Assembly: GCF_008017415.1 (NCBI RefSeq)
Contig: NZ_VRSV01000002.1
Coordinates: 868,001 to 932,000, forward strand
Origin: Microbacterium hatanonis
Lineage (GTDB): Bacteria > Actinomycetota > Actinomycetes > Actinomycetales > Microbacteriaceae
DNA length: 64,000 nt
Direction of reading: 5' to 3'
Below, piece after piece: positions 19,674-28,904 of the stretch; position 1 is the stretch's first letter; each line of letters starts with the position of its first letter. Position numbers and translations under genes: made by a program. The notes under the pieces are model-generated. The model saw only the letters and a list, made by a program, of their open reading frames with translations. It was not told the DNA's origin and searched no databases.

Positions 19674-20330
19674 ATGGGGCAAGGGGCGGGGCCGGCGCGC
19701 ATCGCGATCGTCGACGATCATGAACTGGTGGGGCTGGCCGTTCGCAGCCTGGTCGACGCGGCGGCGGGGCTCGTCTTCGCGCGGCACGAGCGATCGGTCG
19801 CCGACATGGTGGCGCAGCCCCGCGACGCGGATCTGGTGCTGCTCGATCTCAGCCTGCGCGACGACACGACCCCCGACCGCAACGTCGGCACGCTGCGCGC
19901 GTGGGGCGCTCACGTTCTCGTGCTCACATCGGCGGAGAACCCGTTCCTCATCCGCGAGGCCTCCCGCACCGAGGCGCTCGGGATCGCGCGGAAGTCCGCG
20001 CCGGGCGACGAGCTCGTGGCCGTCATGACCGCGGCCGCCGCCGGCGAGCACGTCCCGAGCACAGAGTGGGCGTCGGCGCTGGACACCGATCCGACCCTGC
20101 ACGCCGCGCCGCTGACCCGTCGCGAGCGCGAGGTGCTGTCGCTGTACGCCTCCGGGATGGGCGCGCGTGAGGTCGCCGCGGCGCTCTTCGTGAGCGAGAA
20201 CACCGTGAACGACCATCTGCGCCGCATCCGGTCGGTCTACCGCCTGATCGGGCGCCCGGCCACGACGAAGGTCGATCTCTATCGACGCGGTATCGAGGAC
20301 GGCTTCGTGCCCGTCCCGAGTCGCGGCTGA
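19674..20330 (+). CDS. LuxR/NarL-type response regulator
   Basis: Two-component response regulator of 218 residues. The receiver domain has the acidic pair Asp14-Asp15 in IVDDHE and the phospho-acceptor Asp58 in LVLLDLS; the C-terminal LuxR helix-turn-helix runs from LTRREREVL through ENTVNDHLRRIR. There is no Shine-Dalgarno sequence, but CATACT (19661-19666) lies seven bases before the ATG, so the message may be leaderless. The sensor kinase gene follows after seven bases. The receiver is short and its post-Asp loop (LRDDTTPDRN) is longer than usual. Confidence 0.92.
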   Translation: MGQGAGPARIAIVDDHELVGLAVRSLVDAAAGLVFARHERSVADMVAQPRDADLVLLDLSLRDDTTPDRNVGTLRAWGAHVLVLTSAENPFLIREASRTEALGIARKSAPGDELVAVMTAAAAGEHVPSTEWASALDTDPTLHAAPLTRREREVLSLYASGMGAREVAAALFVSENTVNDHLRRIRSVYRLIGRPATTKVDLYRRGIEDGFVPVPSRG

Positions 20331-20337
20331 CCGCTCG

Positions 20338-22440
20338 ATGAACGTCGGCCGCGCGGAGTTGGCCACCCTCCGACTGCTGATGGTCGCCGTCGGACTCTCG
20401 GCGGTCGTGTCGATGCTCGTCGGCGTGCTCGTCGCCGACCCGTCGGGGCGAGCGGGGGTGCCGTCCTGGCAACCGGCGCTGACCGGCGGGGCGTACGCCG
20501 TCCTCGTCCTCGTCGCGGCGGCGGCGCCGTGGTCGTCGGCGCGGGTGGTGCGGGCGGGAGCCGGTATCGGGGTGGCCGCCTACGCGATCGGCATGTTCTC
20601 CTTCGCGCCGGCGACCGGTCTCGTCAGCGGCGGGGGAACCGTGCCGTGGTCGATGACGAGCATCGGCGTCGTCGCGCTGGCGACGGTCGTCGCCGGCGGT
20701 GAACGCCTCGGATGGGCGGTCATCGCCTCGTGGTCGGTCATGATCGCGGTGTATCGGGTGATGCTGGGCGGGTATTCGCTGAACGGTTTCGTCAACGACG
20801 CGCAGGCGATGATGTCCGCGGGCATCCTCTGCGTGATCGGTGCGAGCGTGCTGCGCGCCGCGGTGGAGTTGGATGCGGCGACCGACCGCGCCGCGGACGC
20901 CGTCAGTCGGGAGGCGACGGAGCGAGGTCGGCTGGCCGCGCGTGCGCGTGCCGCCGCGTTCGTGCACGACGAGGTGCTGGCCGCTCTGCGCGGCGCGGCG
21001 GACGCTCTGCCCCTGACCGCCGACGCCGTCCGCCGTCAGGCGCTCCGCGCCACGGGGATCGTCGATGCCGGCGACGGGGAGACGGACTGGCTCGCGGATC
21101 TTCGGGCAGCGGCCATCCGCGCCGATGCGCGGGTCGATGTGTCGGTGGCACCCGATGCGCTCACCGTCGAGGACGACGTCGCGCACGCGCTGGTGACGGC
21201 CTCGCGGCAAGCGCTGGACAACAGCATCCGCCATGCCGGCGCGAGCCGTCGGCACCTGCGGGTCGCGGTCGACGCCGAGGGCGCGCGCGTCGAGATCGGC
21301 GACGACGGGTCGGGGTTCGATCCCGCGGCGGTCGCCGCCGACCGTCTGGGCATCGCACTGAGCATCGTCGGCGTCATGCGTGCGGTGTCCGGCGGGGACG
21401 CGATGCTGCGGTCGACGCCGGGCCACGGCACATCGGTCCTGCTCACCTGGCGGCCTCCCCTCCCCGTCCCCGACTCCGGCGATCGGTCCCGGGGCGCGGT
21501 GCGAGTGCGCATGACGGCGGTGGCGGGGCTGTTCCTTATCGCCCAGACGTTCATCGCGGCGGCCGCGGCGATCGGAAGCACCTGGCCGCTCGCGTCGGCC
21601 GTCACGCTCGCGGGGCTGGTCGCCGCCGCCGAAGTCATCCGCCGAGCCCCGCGGTCGACGCTGTCCGTCGTCCGGGCCTCGGTGACGGCGGCTCTGCTGT
21701 GGGTCGTGGTCGCGGCGGCCCTCGTCGCGACCCCGGCTCCCATCACGTACGGCACGGGGTGGTTCCTCCCCGCGGCGGGATTCGTGCTCGTCTTCGTCGC
21801 GCTGCGCGGCAGGCCCATGATCGCCGTGGGCGGCGCTGCGGCGATGCTGCTGGTGCTCGCCGCCGACGCGGCGGTGCGCGGTGGAGCGCCGGTGCAGCTG
21901 ATCAGCGCCGGTGTGCGCACGGCCGTCGTGGTCGGTCTCGGCGCCACGGCGGCCTTCGCGCTCGCGCGTCTGCGGCGATCCACGATCGCGGTGGCCGACA
22001 AGGCTCTGCAGGTCGCGCGACGTCGAGCGTGGGACGCCGCTGTGCAGCGCGAACTCGACATCCACGCGCACGAGGTGGACCGCTTCGCGCGCCCCCTCCT
22101 GGAGCGCGTCGCGAGAGGGGAGAGTCTCGACCACGCCGACCGGGCGCTGGCACGGGCGGTCGAGGGCAGGTTGCGCGACGGCTACCGCGCGGGGCGCCTC
22201 CTGAGCGAGGCGATGATCGACGCGGCCATGTCCGCCCGCATCCGCGGGGTCGACGTGGTGCTGCTCGACGACGCGGGCGATGCGATCCCGGGCGACACCG
22301 ACCTCCCCTCGATCACCGACTGGATGTCCGTCGAGCTGGCGCGCGCCGAGCGCAAGTTCGTCGGGCGGCTCCTGCCGGCCGACCGTCCGCATCGCGCGCA
22401 GGCACTCGTGGACGGACGCCCGTCGACGTTCGGCGGGTGA
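20338..22440 (+). CDS. membrane sensor histidine kinase, atypical layout
   Basis: Partner of the preceding response regulator, 700 residues. About six hydrophobic segments (residues 10-190) precede a dimerisation helix with the probable phospho-acceptor His210 in FVHDEV. The ATPase domain follows: N box ALDNSIRH (Asp294-Asn295), G1 box GDDGSGFD and G2 box TPGHGTS. Unlike ordinary kinases the protein continues with about six more membrane segments (from about residue 391 to 545) and a cytoplasmic helical domain of about 150 residues. The stop abuts the convergent GH18 gene with no gap. The signal is unknown. Confidence 0.88.
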   Translation: MNVGRAELATLRLLMVAVGLSAVVSMLVGVLVADPSGRAGVPSWQPALTGGAYAVLVLVAAAAPWSSARVVRAGAGIGVAAYAIGMFSFAPATGLVSGGGTVPWSMTSIGVVALATVVAGGERLGWAVIASWSVMIAVYRVMLGGYSLNGFVNDAQAMMSAGILCVIGASVLRAAVELDAATDRAADAVSREATERGRLAARARAAAFVHDEVLAALRGAADALPLTADAVRRQALRATGIVDAGDGETDWLADLRAAAIRADARVDVSVAPDALTVEDDVAHALVTASRQALDNSIRHAGASRRHLRVAVDAEGARVEIGDDGSGFDPAAVAADRLGIALSIVGVMRAVSGGDAMLRSTPGHGTSVLLTWRPPLPVPDSGDRSRGAVRVRMTAVAGLFLIAQTFIAAAAAIGSTWPLASAVTLAGLVAAAEVIRRAPRSTLSVVRASVTAALLWVVVAAALVATPAPITYGTGWFLPAAGFVLVFVALRGRPMIAVGGAAAMLLVLAADAAVRGGAPVQLISAGVRTAVVVGLGATAAFALARLRRSTIAVADKALQVARRRAWDAAVQRELDIHAHEVDRFARPLLERVARGESLDHADRALARAVEGRLRDGYRAGRLLSEAMIDAAMSARIRGVDVVLLDDAGDAIPGDTDLPSITDWMSVELARAERKFVGRLLPADRPHRAQALVDGRPSTFGG

Positions 22441-23976
22441 TCAGGGCTCGGTCAGCATCTTCCACGGCGAGTAGTCGCGGTCGAGCACCGAGCGGTCGGG
22501 CCGCTTCCCCTGCGACCACCAGCGGGCCTCGTACCCGGTGCCCTCCCACATGACACGATCGCCCTGGTCGTAGAGGGCTGCCGGATCCCAGTCGGGGTAG
22601 GTGCCGTCGGGGAGGGTCGGGAGGGTGAACGGGCGGTCGGTCGCGAGCACCGGTCCGAGATACGTCCACGCCGACGCGTCGAGATCCAGGCCCGGATCGT
22701 CGGGCGCGGGGCCGTCTTCGTTCCACCATTTGGAGATGTAGACCGATCCGTTCCAGACCACGGTGACTCCGGCGGAGTAGTAGCTCGTCGACGTCCAGAG
22801 GGGGTAAGGACTCGTCGCGGGATCATCGGCGATCGTGGGCGTGCGCGGCGCGGCGGTTGCCGTCGCCGTCGGGACGTACCCCTCGGCGAGGAGATCGGCG
22901 AACTTCTCGCCGGCCTGCTCCACTCCGCTGCACTCGTTCGACACGACTCCCGTGTAGACGTAGTTCGAGCCGCACGTGCGATCACGGTTGATCGACCACA
23001 TCGACAACCGGGCCATGCCGCGCTCCGCGGCGAAGGCGTTCAGCGCGCGGGCGTCGTCGGTCGAGAACACCTCCCCGGGAACGTCATTGCGCCCGATCAT
23101 GGGGGTCGCCCCGATCATGCTCCACACGCCGTCCGCCGGGAGCGCGAGGTCGCGCGCGGCCCAGGTCTCGCGCAGCTGGGCGGCGGTCGCATCGAGAGCG
23201 CCCGTGCTGAGATCGATGAGCGAGGCGGTTCCCCCGTCGCCGTAGTTCATGGTCATCGCGTTGACCCCCGCGATCTTGACGCCGGCGTCGAGCATGTCCT
23301 CGACCAGAGCGAGCCCCTCGGAGGTGAGCCCGTCGGGCGCGACGGGCAGCGTCAGCCACACCGCCAGCCCTCGGTCGTCGTCGGCGCGTTCCCGCTGCAG
23401 CGTCGCGATCGCCTCGGCCCGCCGTCTTGACGCCGCGGTGTCGGAGAGCGTGTCGCCCTCGATGTCGAGATCGATCGTGTCGACCCCGTATCGATCGACG
23501 ACGTCGCGGTAGGCCCCGGTGAGAGCGGCGGTGTCGGTGCACGCCACGGCGAGCTCGGTGTTGACCGCGCCGCCGAACGAGACCGCCACCGGCCGCCCCT
23601 CGCCGATCAACCGTGCGACACGGCGGTCGAGTTCGAACCGGCCGGCGGCGTCGTCCAGCCCGTAGACCTTCCCCCACGTTGGCGTGCAGTCGTCGTCATC
23701 GGCGGCGACGACGAAGGCGAGCACGACGCCCCCGTCGCCGTCGGCGAGGTTGCTGCGAGCGAGTTTCTCGCCGTCCTCGAGGGTGACGTCGTAGTACCCG
23801 GCGAACCAGCGGTGTTCGTTCGCTCCCGCCACGTCGGCGGGGAGGAACGGAGCGACCGCGGCGCCGACGGCGACCGCCGCGGCGGCGAGGGCGGCCACGA
23901 CGGTCGACACCGCCCGGATCGGCGAGAGGCGCCGACCCGCGAAGCGCGCTCGGGGGCGAGCACCGCGAACGCTCAC
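22441..23976 (-). CDS. secreted GH18 chitinase-like protein with CBM5/12-like modules
   Basis: Protein of 511 residues: a membrane anchor or signal segment (about residues 22-45), a catalytic domain with the GH18 motif DxxDxDxE (Asp166, Asp169, Asp171, Glu173 in DTIDLDIE), and two C-terminal aromatic repeats (SYYSAGVTVVWNGSVYISKWW and the YDQGDRVMWEGTGYEARWW type) resembling chitin-binding modules. The GTG at 23976 overlaps the GT2 stop as GTGA, so it is co-translated with the synthase. It probably trims or releases a beta-linked amino-sugar polymer outside the membrane; the exact substrate is inferred. Confidence 0.85.
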   Translation of the reverse strand: MSVRGARPRARFAGRRLSPIRAVSTVVAALAAAAVAVGAAVAPFLPADVAGANEHRWFAGYYDVTLEDGEKLARSNLADGDGGVVLAFVVAADDDDCTPTWGKVYGLDDAAGRFELDRRVARLIGEGRPVAVSFGGAVNTELAVACTDTAALTGAYRDVVDRYGVDTIDLDIEGDTLSDTAASRRRAEAIATLQRERADDDRGLAVWLTLPVAPDGLTSEGLALVEDMLDAGVKIAGVNAMTMNYGDGGTASLIDLSTGALDATAAQLRETWAARDLALPADGVWSMIGATPMIGRNDVPGEVFSTDDARALNAFAAERGMARLSMWSINRDRTCGSNYVYTGVVSNECSGVEQAGEKFADLLAEGYVPTATATAAPRTPTIADDPATSPYPLWTSTSYYSAGVTVVWNGSVYISKWWNEDGPAPDDPGLDLDASAWTYLGPVLATDRPFTLPTLPDGTYPDWDPAALYDQGDRVMWEGTGYEARWWSQGKRPDRSVLDRDYSPWKMLTEP

Positions 23977-26225
23977 CGGAGGGCTCCGGTCGGCTCGAGC
24001 ACGCCGTCCTCGAGCACGCGGCGCCAGGGCTGGCGGGCGTGCTCGCCTTGCGGCTCGCGGGTCGGCACGGGCGCGTCCACCCAGATCCACTCCAGCCACC
24101 CGTTCCAGATGTCCGAGATCGCCGACCTCACCCCGATCAGCCGGACCACCGCCCCGCCGATGCACAGTGCCGTGAGCGCGGCGAAGGCCGCGGCCGGCCA
24201 GGCGCCCTCGGATGCCGCGCGGACGCCGACCAACGCCGAGCCGGCGCCGATCGCCAGCGGCGCGAGCACGTAGAGGGCACCCGCCGGGGTGCGGGTGTCC
24301 ACCTTCGGAGTGCGGGCGAAGGCCGACGTGCCGCCGGACAGCGCCTGCGCGATGGAAGCCATCGTTCCTGCGAGGTTCACGGCGACGAGCAGGAGGTTCA
24401 ACCCGTAGATCCCGATCACATCGATCCGTCGATAGCCGAGATAGCGCAGGTCGCGGGCCATCTCGATGAAGTACGGCAGCGCGATCAGGAGCAGGACGGC
24501 GCTGACCAGCTCGCCGTCGAGCGGCAGCACGGTCATCAGCACCAGCAGGCCCACCGTCACCCAGGCTATGGATCCGAGGTAGTTGGCCCGCAGCATCCGC
24601 TCGATCAGGGTGAGCGGATGGCCGGATGCGCGACGCTGGAAGGCGAGCGCGTGCAGGCGGGGCAGCACGAGCAGGCCGCCGTTGGCCCAGCGGCGGCGCT
24701 GGATGACGAGCGACCCGAAGTCGGAGGGTGTCGTGCTGTAGCTCAGCCGCTCGGGGTAGTTCCACAGACTCCAGCCGTGGTCGACGATGTCGATGCTCGA
24801 CTCGGTGTCTTCGATCACGGTCACCCCCTGGATGAACCGCACGACCTCGATGCCGTCCTCGACCGTGCTGCGTCGCAGGTCTTCGAGCGCCGCGCGACGG
24901 ATGATCGCGTTGGCGCCGACCCAGAACGTCGCCGAGAACGCGGTGAGTCCCTGGTGGACGATGTGCTGCAGGTCGGTCGTCGCGCCGGCCAGACGCTCGA
25001 TCCGCGTCTGGGTGCCGCGGTAGGCCGAGTACGGCGTCTGGATGACGGCGACCCGCTCGTTGCCGGGCTGGTGGAGCTGGTGGATCAGCCGTAGCGCGTA
25101 CTCGGGCAACAGCTGCGAATCCGCGTCGAGCGTGAGAACGAGGTCGCATTCCGGAACCTCGACGATCTCATACCGTTCCTCGGGCGAGCGGAGCGATTCG
25201 GTCGCGGCGGCGCCGGCGACGCGCAGCCGGTGGCGCCCGCCGACGAGGCCGAGGTAGGCGTTGAGGTTCATCGCCTTGGTGGCCTCGTGCGACAGGGATG
25301 CGTAGCGCTTGCGTTCGAAGACATCGGTCTCCACGGAGAAGATCGACGACACCCGACGCAGCAGTTGGAGGGCGCGCCGCTTGTCGAGCGCGTAGCCCGG
25401 GTCTTCTCCGGCCTCGCGCAGTGCCGCAGCCGATGCGTCGAGGTCGTCGGCCAGCGAGCGCAGCACGCGCTCGACGAAGAATCGCTCGACGTTCGTCGCC
25501 GCGGGTTCGGAAGCGGCCATCCGACGCAGCCAGGCGGTGGCCCGATCGTAGACATCGGCCACGCGGGCGACGTCGACGACGGCATCGGGGTGCCAGACGA
25601 TGTCGTCGATCACCGCCCGCGCCGCGGTGCGGACGGGATGCAGCGCCTCGGCGATCTCGACGGCGAGCGCGCGGGTGGCATCGAGCCGTTCGGTGACAGC
25701 CGGGTCGGACGACGCCGGGGGATCGTCGAGCAGGAGCACGACGCGGAGGTGGGGAACCTCCTGCAAGGCCGCCGACCACAGGCTCATCCGGACCAGGGCG
25801 GGATCCTCGGCGTAGGAGGGCACGAGCGCGAGGACCCGCACCGGGTTCTCGGCGGAGAACGTGTCGATGTCGGCCCGGCGCGCGCGGCGGTGGTTCTCGA
25901 ACCGCGGAAGGGCGCCGGCGCGGGCGAGGAGATACATGCACGCCGAGAAGGTGAGGACGGTCACCGAGGCCAGGAACAGGATCGTGCCGAGGAGATGCCA
26001 GACGGAGGTGAGGGCCTCGCCGCGTGCCAGCGTGACGGCGACGGTGGTCATGTACAGCGCCCACAGGCCCGCGCACAGCGCCACGGCGAATCGGGCGCGC
26101 ACGATCACCGCTCGACCCGGGCGCGCGTGCATCGCCGGCTGGGTGCGGGCGGTGTTCGCGCGTTCGCGTCGGCGGGGGCGCTTCGCAGGGGAGGTGCGCG
26201 AGCGGCCGGAGGCTGATCGGGTCAT
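23973..26225 (-). CDS. processive family-2 glycosyltransferase (membrane polysaccharide synthase)
   Basis: 750-residue synthase with a basic disordered N-terminus, two membrane segments (about 45-65 and 78-102), a GT2 domain and five C-terminal membrane segments. Processive motifs are present: Asp367/Asp369 in LDADS, Glu472-Asp473 in VIEDT and QRRRW at 509-513. A largely helical insertion of about 200 residues separates the first GT2 strand (LALVPSY, about 132) from the DAD motif. The ATG at 26225 is chosen over an upstream ATG because AAAGG lies ahead of it. The GH18 partner suggests a beta-1,4-linked or GlcNAc-containing exopolymer, by inference. Confidence 0.88.
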   Translation of the reverse strand: MTRSASGRSRTSPAKRPRRRERANTARTQPAMHARPGRAVIVRARFAVALCAGLWALYMTTVAVTLARGEALTSVWHLLGTILFLASVTVLTFSACMYLLARAGALPRFENHRRARRADIDTFSAENPVRVLALVPSYAEDPALVRMSLWSAALQEVPHLRVVLLLDDPPASSDPAVTERLDATRALAVEIAEALHPVRTAARAVIDDIVWHPDAVVDVARVADVYDRATAWLRRMAASEPAATNVERFFVERVLRSLADDLDASAAALREAGEDPGYALDKRRALQLLRRVSSIFSVETDVFERKRYASLSHEATKAMNLNAYLGLVGGRHRLRVAGAAATESLRSPEERYEIVEVPECDLVLTLDADSQLLPEYALRLIHQLHQPGNERVAVIQTPYSAYRGTQTRIERLAGATTDLQHIVHQGLTAFSATFWVGANAIIRRAALEDLRRSTVEDGIEVVRFIQGVTVIEDTESSIDIVDHGWSLWNYPERLSYSTTPSDFGSLVIQRRRWANGGLLVLPRLHALAFQRRASGHPLTLIERMLRANYLGSIAWVTVGLLVLMTVLPLDGELVSAVLLLIALPYFIEMARDLRYLGYRRIDVIGIYGLNLLLVAVNLAGTMASIAQALSGGTSAFARTPKVDTRTPAGALYVLAPLAIGAGSALVGVRAASEGAWPAAAFAALTALCIGGAVVRLIGVRSAISDIWNGWLEWIWVDAPVPTREPQGEHARQPWRRVLEDGVLEPTGALR

Positions 26226-26726
26226 GGCGGCGTGACCTTTCGTCCGCGCGGCTCGGGGACGCGTCGGCGCGGATCTGTCGGGCGGCTGGTCCTCGGTTAG
26301 GAGGCCGCGACACATTGTCGACCCGGATCACCCGGCCCGAGACGGCGTCGGACCACTGTTTCCGGTAGTTGTGGCCGCCGGCGCAAAACCACCCTTTTCG
26401 GTGGTCGGCGTCGCCGGACGCGGCCCGGGGGCTTCCGTAGCGTGTACCGAGTCGCACCGATGCTCGAGCCCTCACGGGCGCGACCACCTTCCCGCAGCAA
26501 CCTGCTGTGCGCCCGTCGGACTCGGATGCCGGATGCGACGCATACTCCCGCGGTGCGTACGACCTCGCGCCGCGGCTCGGACGAAGCAGCATCCCGGCGC
26601 CGCAGGCGTATCCGTCGGCACCACGGACCGCCCTCGCGGACCCGCGTCGAGATGCTGCTTCTCCCGGAGCCCAGGGGGGCCTCCGGTGGGCGGGTGGGGC
26701 GGTCGGTGGGGGCTAGGCTGATCGCC
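26226..26726. other. 500-bp non-coding region with structured-leader candidate
   Basis: No convincing gene is present. On the minus strand, leading to the GT2 gene, two stem-loops lie close together: CCACC/GGTGG with a GAAAAG-containing loop (26389-26404), and a composite stem CGGCG...CCAC / GTGG...CGCCG (26343-26380). The A-rich patches between them stand out from the GC-rich surroundings. This could be a cis-acting RNA leader. The right end contains the pheA promoter, with TAGGCT at 26714-26719. Confidence 0.4.
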
Positions 26727-27683
26727 GTGATGCCCGAGACCGCCCCCACCCGCCGCACATACAGCTACCTGGGGCCGGCGGGAACCTTCACGGAGGCCGC
26801 GCTCGCGCAGGTGCCCGAGGCCCGCGACCAGCACTGGCGCGCGGTGAGGAACGTCGGTGAGGCGCTCGCCGACGTCGTCGAGGGTCGATCGGATGCCGCG
26901 ATGATCGCGATCGAGAACTCCGTCGACGGCGGGGTCTCGACCGCGCAGGACGCGCTGGCCACGATGGCCGGTCTTCGGATCGTCGGCGAGTACCTCGTGC
27001 CGGTGAACTTCGTGCTGGTCGGGCGACCGGGCACCCGGCTCGAAGACGTATCGCTGGTCGCGGGCCATCCGGTCGCCTACGCCCAGTGCCTCGGCTGGCT
27101 GACCGACGCGCTGCCCGCCCACGCGCACATCCCCGCGGCCAGCAACGTCGCGAGCGCCCTCGGGATCCTCGACGGCACGAGCGACGCCGACGCCGCGATC
27201 GCCGCCCCCGGCATCGTCGCCCACCACGATCTCGCCGTGCTCGCCGAGAGCATCGGCGACAACCCCAATGCCGTCACCCGGTTCGTGCTCGTCAGCCGCA
27301 CGGTCGCACCGGCCCCGCCGACCGGTGCCGACAAGACGTCGCTGATCGTCGAACTGCCCGAGGATCATCCGGGTGCCCTGCTCGAACTCCTGGAGCAGTT
27401 CGCCACGCGCGGTATCAACCTCAGCCTGCTGGCGTCGCGCCCGATCGGCGATGCCCTCGGGCGCTACCGCTTCGTCATCGACGCCGACGGCCACGTGTAC
27501 GACGAGCGCATGGCCGACGCCCTGCTGGGGCTGCGCCGGTTCAGCCCGAAGATGATCTTCCTCGGGTCGTACGCGCGGGCCGACCGCGCGATCGTCCGCT
27601 ACCCCGACCGTTACTCCGACGACGTCTTCGTCGAGGCGCGCGACTGGTTGCGCTCGCTCATCAGCGGCGCTCCCGAGGCGTAG
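26727..27683 (+). CDS. pheA: prephenate dehydratase
   Basis: Converts prephenate to phenylpyruvate in phenylalanine synthesis; 318 residues. The catalytic domain opens with YLGPAGTFTEAA and contains the conserved IAIENSVDGGV and NAVTRFVLV (TRF) motifs; the C-terminal ACT domain (about 205-280), which binds phenylalanine for feedback inhibition, has LLASRP where the family has ESRP. TAGGCT ends seven bases before the GTG at 26727 and there is no Shine-Dalgarno sequence, so a leaderless GTG start is preferred; ATG 26730 is the alternative. Confidence 0.95.
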   Translation: MMPETAPTRRTYSYLGPAGTFTEAALAQVPEARDQHWRAVRNVGEALADVVEGRSDAAMIAIENSVDGGVSTAQDALATMAGLRIVGEYLVPVNFVLVGRPGTRLEDVSLVAGHPVAYAQCLGWLTDALPAHAHIPAASNVASALGILDGTSDADAAIAAPGIVAHHDLAVLAESIGDNPNAVTRFVLVSRTVAPAPPTGADKTSLIVELPEDHPGALLELLEQFATRGINLSLLASRPIGDALGRYRFVIDADGHVYDERMADALLGLRRFSPKMIFLGSYARADRAIVRYPDRYSDDVFVEARDWLRSLISGAPEA

Positions 27684-27687
27684 CGAC

Positions 27688-27758
27688 CGCTGAGACCCTG
27701 CTATCGGCCGAGACACCGCGCCAGGCGGGGTGTCTCAGCCGGGTGAGAGGTCTCAGCG
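27688..27758. repeat. nested palindromic element, copy 1
   Basis: Outer arms CGCTGAGACC (27688-27697) and its complement (27749-27758) enclose an inner palindrome at 27705-27741 beginning CGGCCGAGACACC and ending GTGTCTCAGCCG. The inner unit matches the element at 60069-60109 read on the other strand, including the CGCCAGGCGG centre. It lies between pheA and a convergent gene, a usual place for REP-like units. Confidence 0.7.
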
Positions 27759-27773
27759 ACCGGATGCGGCGCG

Positions 27774-28835
27774 TCAGGCGGCGACGGGAACGAGCGCGTC
27801 GGCGACCTGCGACAGCGTCTGCACGCGGCCGTCGGCCGAGTCGAGCGGCTCACCGTCGAAGGCGCCCGCGATCGGGGAGAGCATGACCTCGTCGACCCCG
27901 TGGCGGGCGGCGAACGCGGTGAGCTCGGCGGCGACGGAGTCGCCCGTGCCGACGAACCAGGTCGCGCGCGTCTGCGACATCAGCGAGTCGGCCATGGCGT
28001 CGAACGGCAGAGCGCGGGCCTGCTCGACGGTCTCGAGCGGGACGAGCGGCATGTTCGAGCGCAGGCGCGCCATCATCCGCAGCTGCGGCAGCGCGCGCGC
28101 CTCGGCCTCGTCGACGGTCGGAGCGGCGACCGCATTCACCGTGAGGAACGTGCGGGGGGCGGCGAGGGTCTCGCTCGGTTGGAAACCGGTGCGGTAGAGG
28201 TCGAGCGCCCGCTCGAGGCCGTGGCCGGAGAAGTGGTTCGCGAAGACGTACGGCAGGCCGAGCGCGGCCGCGAGCGCCGCGGAGTAGTCGCTCGAGCCGA
28301 GCAGCCAGACCTCGGGCGAGCCGGATGCGGCGGGCGTCGCGTGCACGGTGTACTCGCCGCCGGAGCTGAAGCGCACGGTCGCGCCCTCCGGGGAGGTGAG
28401 CGCGAGGATGTCGCGGATGTGCTCGGGGAATCGGTCGACGTCGCTCGTCGTGCCCGAGCGGAAGAGCAGCTGCGTGATGACGGGGTCGGAGCCGGGGGCA
28501 CGACCCATGCCGAGGTCGACCCTTCCGGGGGCGACCGCCTCGAGCGCGGCGAACTGCTCGGCGACGACCAGCGGCGAATGGTTCGGCAGCATGACGCCGC
28601 CCGACCCGACGCGGATGCGGCTGGTGCGTCCGGCGGCCGCCGCGATCAGCACCGGCGGCGTCGTCGAGGCGACGGCGGGCATGTTGTGGTGCTCGGCGAA
28701 CCAGTAGCGGCGGTAGCCGAGCTCCTCGGCGCGGACGACGAGGTCGAGGGAGGCGGAGACGGCCTGCGCGCTCGACTGGCCGGCTCGGACCGGGATGAGA
28801 TCGAGGACGGAGAGGGCGAGCGGCGGAGTAGTCAT
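27774..28835 (-). CDS. LLM-class flavin-dependent oxidoreductase
   Basis: Luciferase-like monooxygenase of 353 residues in a TIM-barrel fold, using reduced flavin supplied by a separate reductase. Typical blocks are WFAEHHNMP near residue 50, the RVGSGGVMLPNHSP strand around residue 83, GRVDLGMGRAPGSD and the C-terminal substrate loop. It belongs to the MsnO8-like group common in actinobacteria, whose substrates are mostly unassigned. The ATG at 28835 (MTTPPLALS) is chosen over an ATG 33 bases upstream because the first strand follows directly. It lies alone between pheA and a LacI gene. Confidence 0.9.
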   Translation of the reverse strand: MTTPPLALSVLDLIPVRAGQSSAQAVSASLDLVVRAEELGYRRYWFAEHHNMPAVASTTPPVLIAAAAGRTSRIRVGSGGVMLPNHSPLVVAEQFAALEAVAPGRVDLGMGRAPGSDPVITQLLFRSGTTSDVDRFPEHIRDILALTSPEGATVRFSSGGEYTVHATPAASGSPEVWLLGSSDYSAALAAALGLPYVFANHFSGHGLERALDLYRTGFQPSETLAAPRTFLTVNAVAAPTVDEAEARALPQLRMMARLRSNMPLVPLETVEQARALPFDAMADSLMSQTRATWFVGTGDSVAAELTAFAARHGVDEVMLSPIAGAFDGEPLDSADGRVQTLSQVADALVPVAA

Positions 28836-28904
28836 CGCCGGATGCAACGACGCAGCATCCGCTCGCATTCCGGGTCGCGCCCCGAACCCGCGGGCGGCGC
28901 AGGC

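Noticed and set aside
20023..22392. 789-codon minus-strand frame opposite the sensor kinase
   Set aside because: Low-complexity His/Arg-rich translation; the plus strand has clear kinase motifs.
26343..26440. Assignment as a c-di-GMP (GEMM) riboswitch
   Set aside because: The tandem stems and A-rich joints are suggestive, but the conserved core sequences do not line up; kept only as an unclassified leader candidate.
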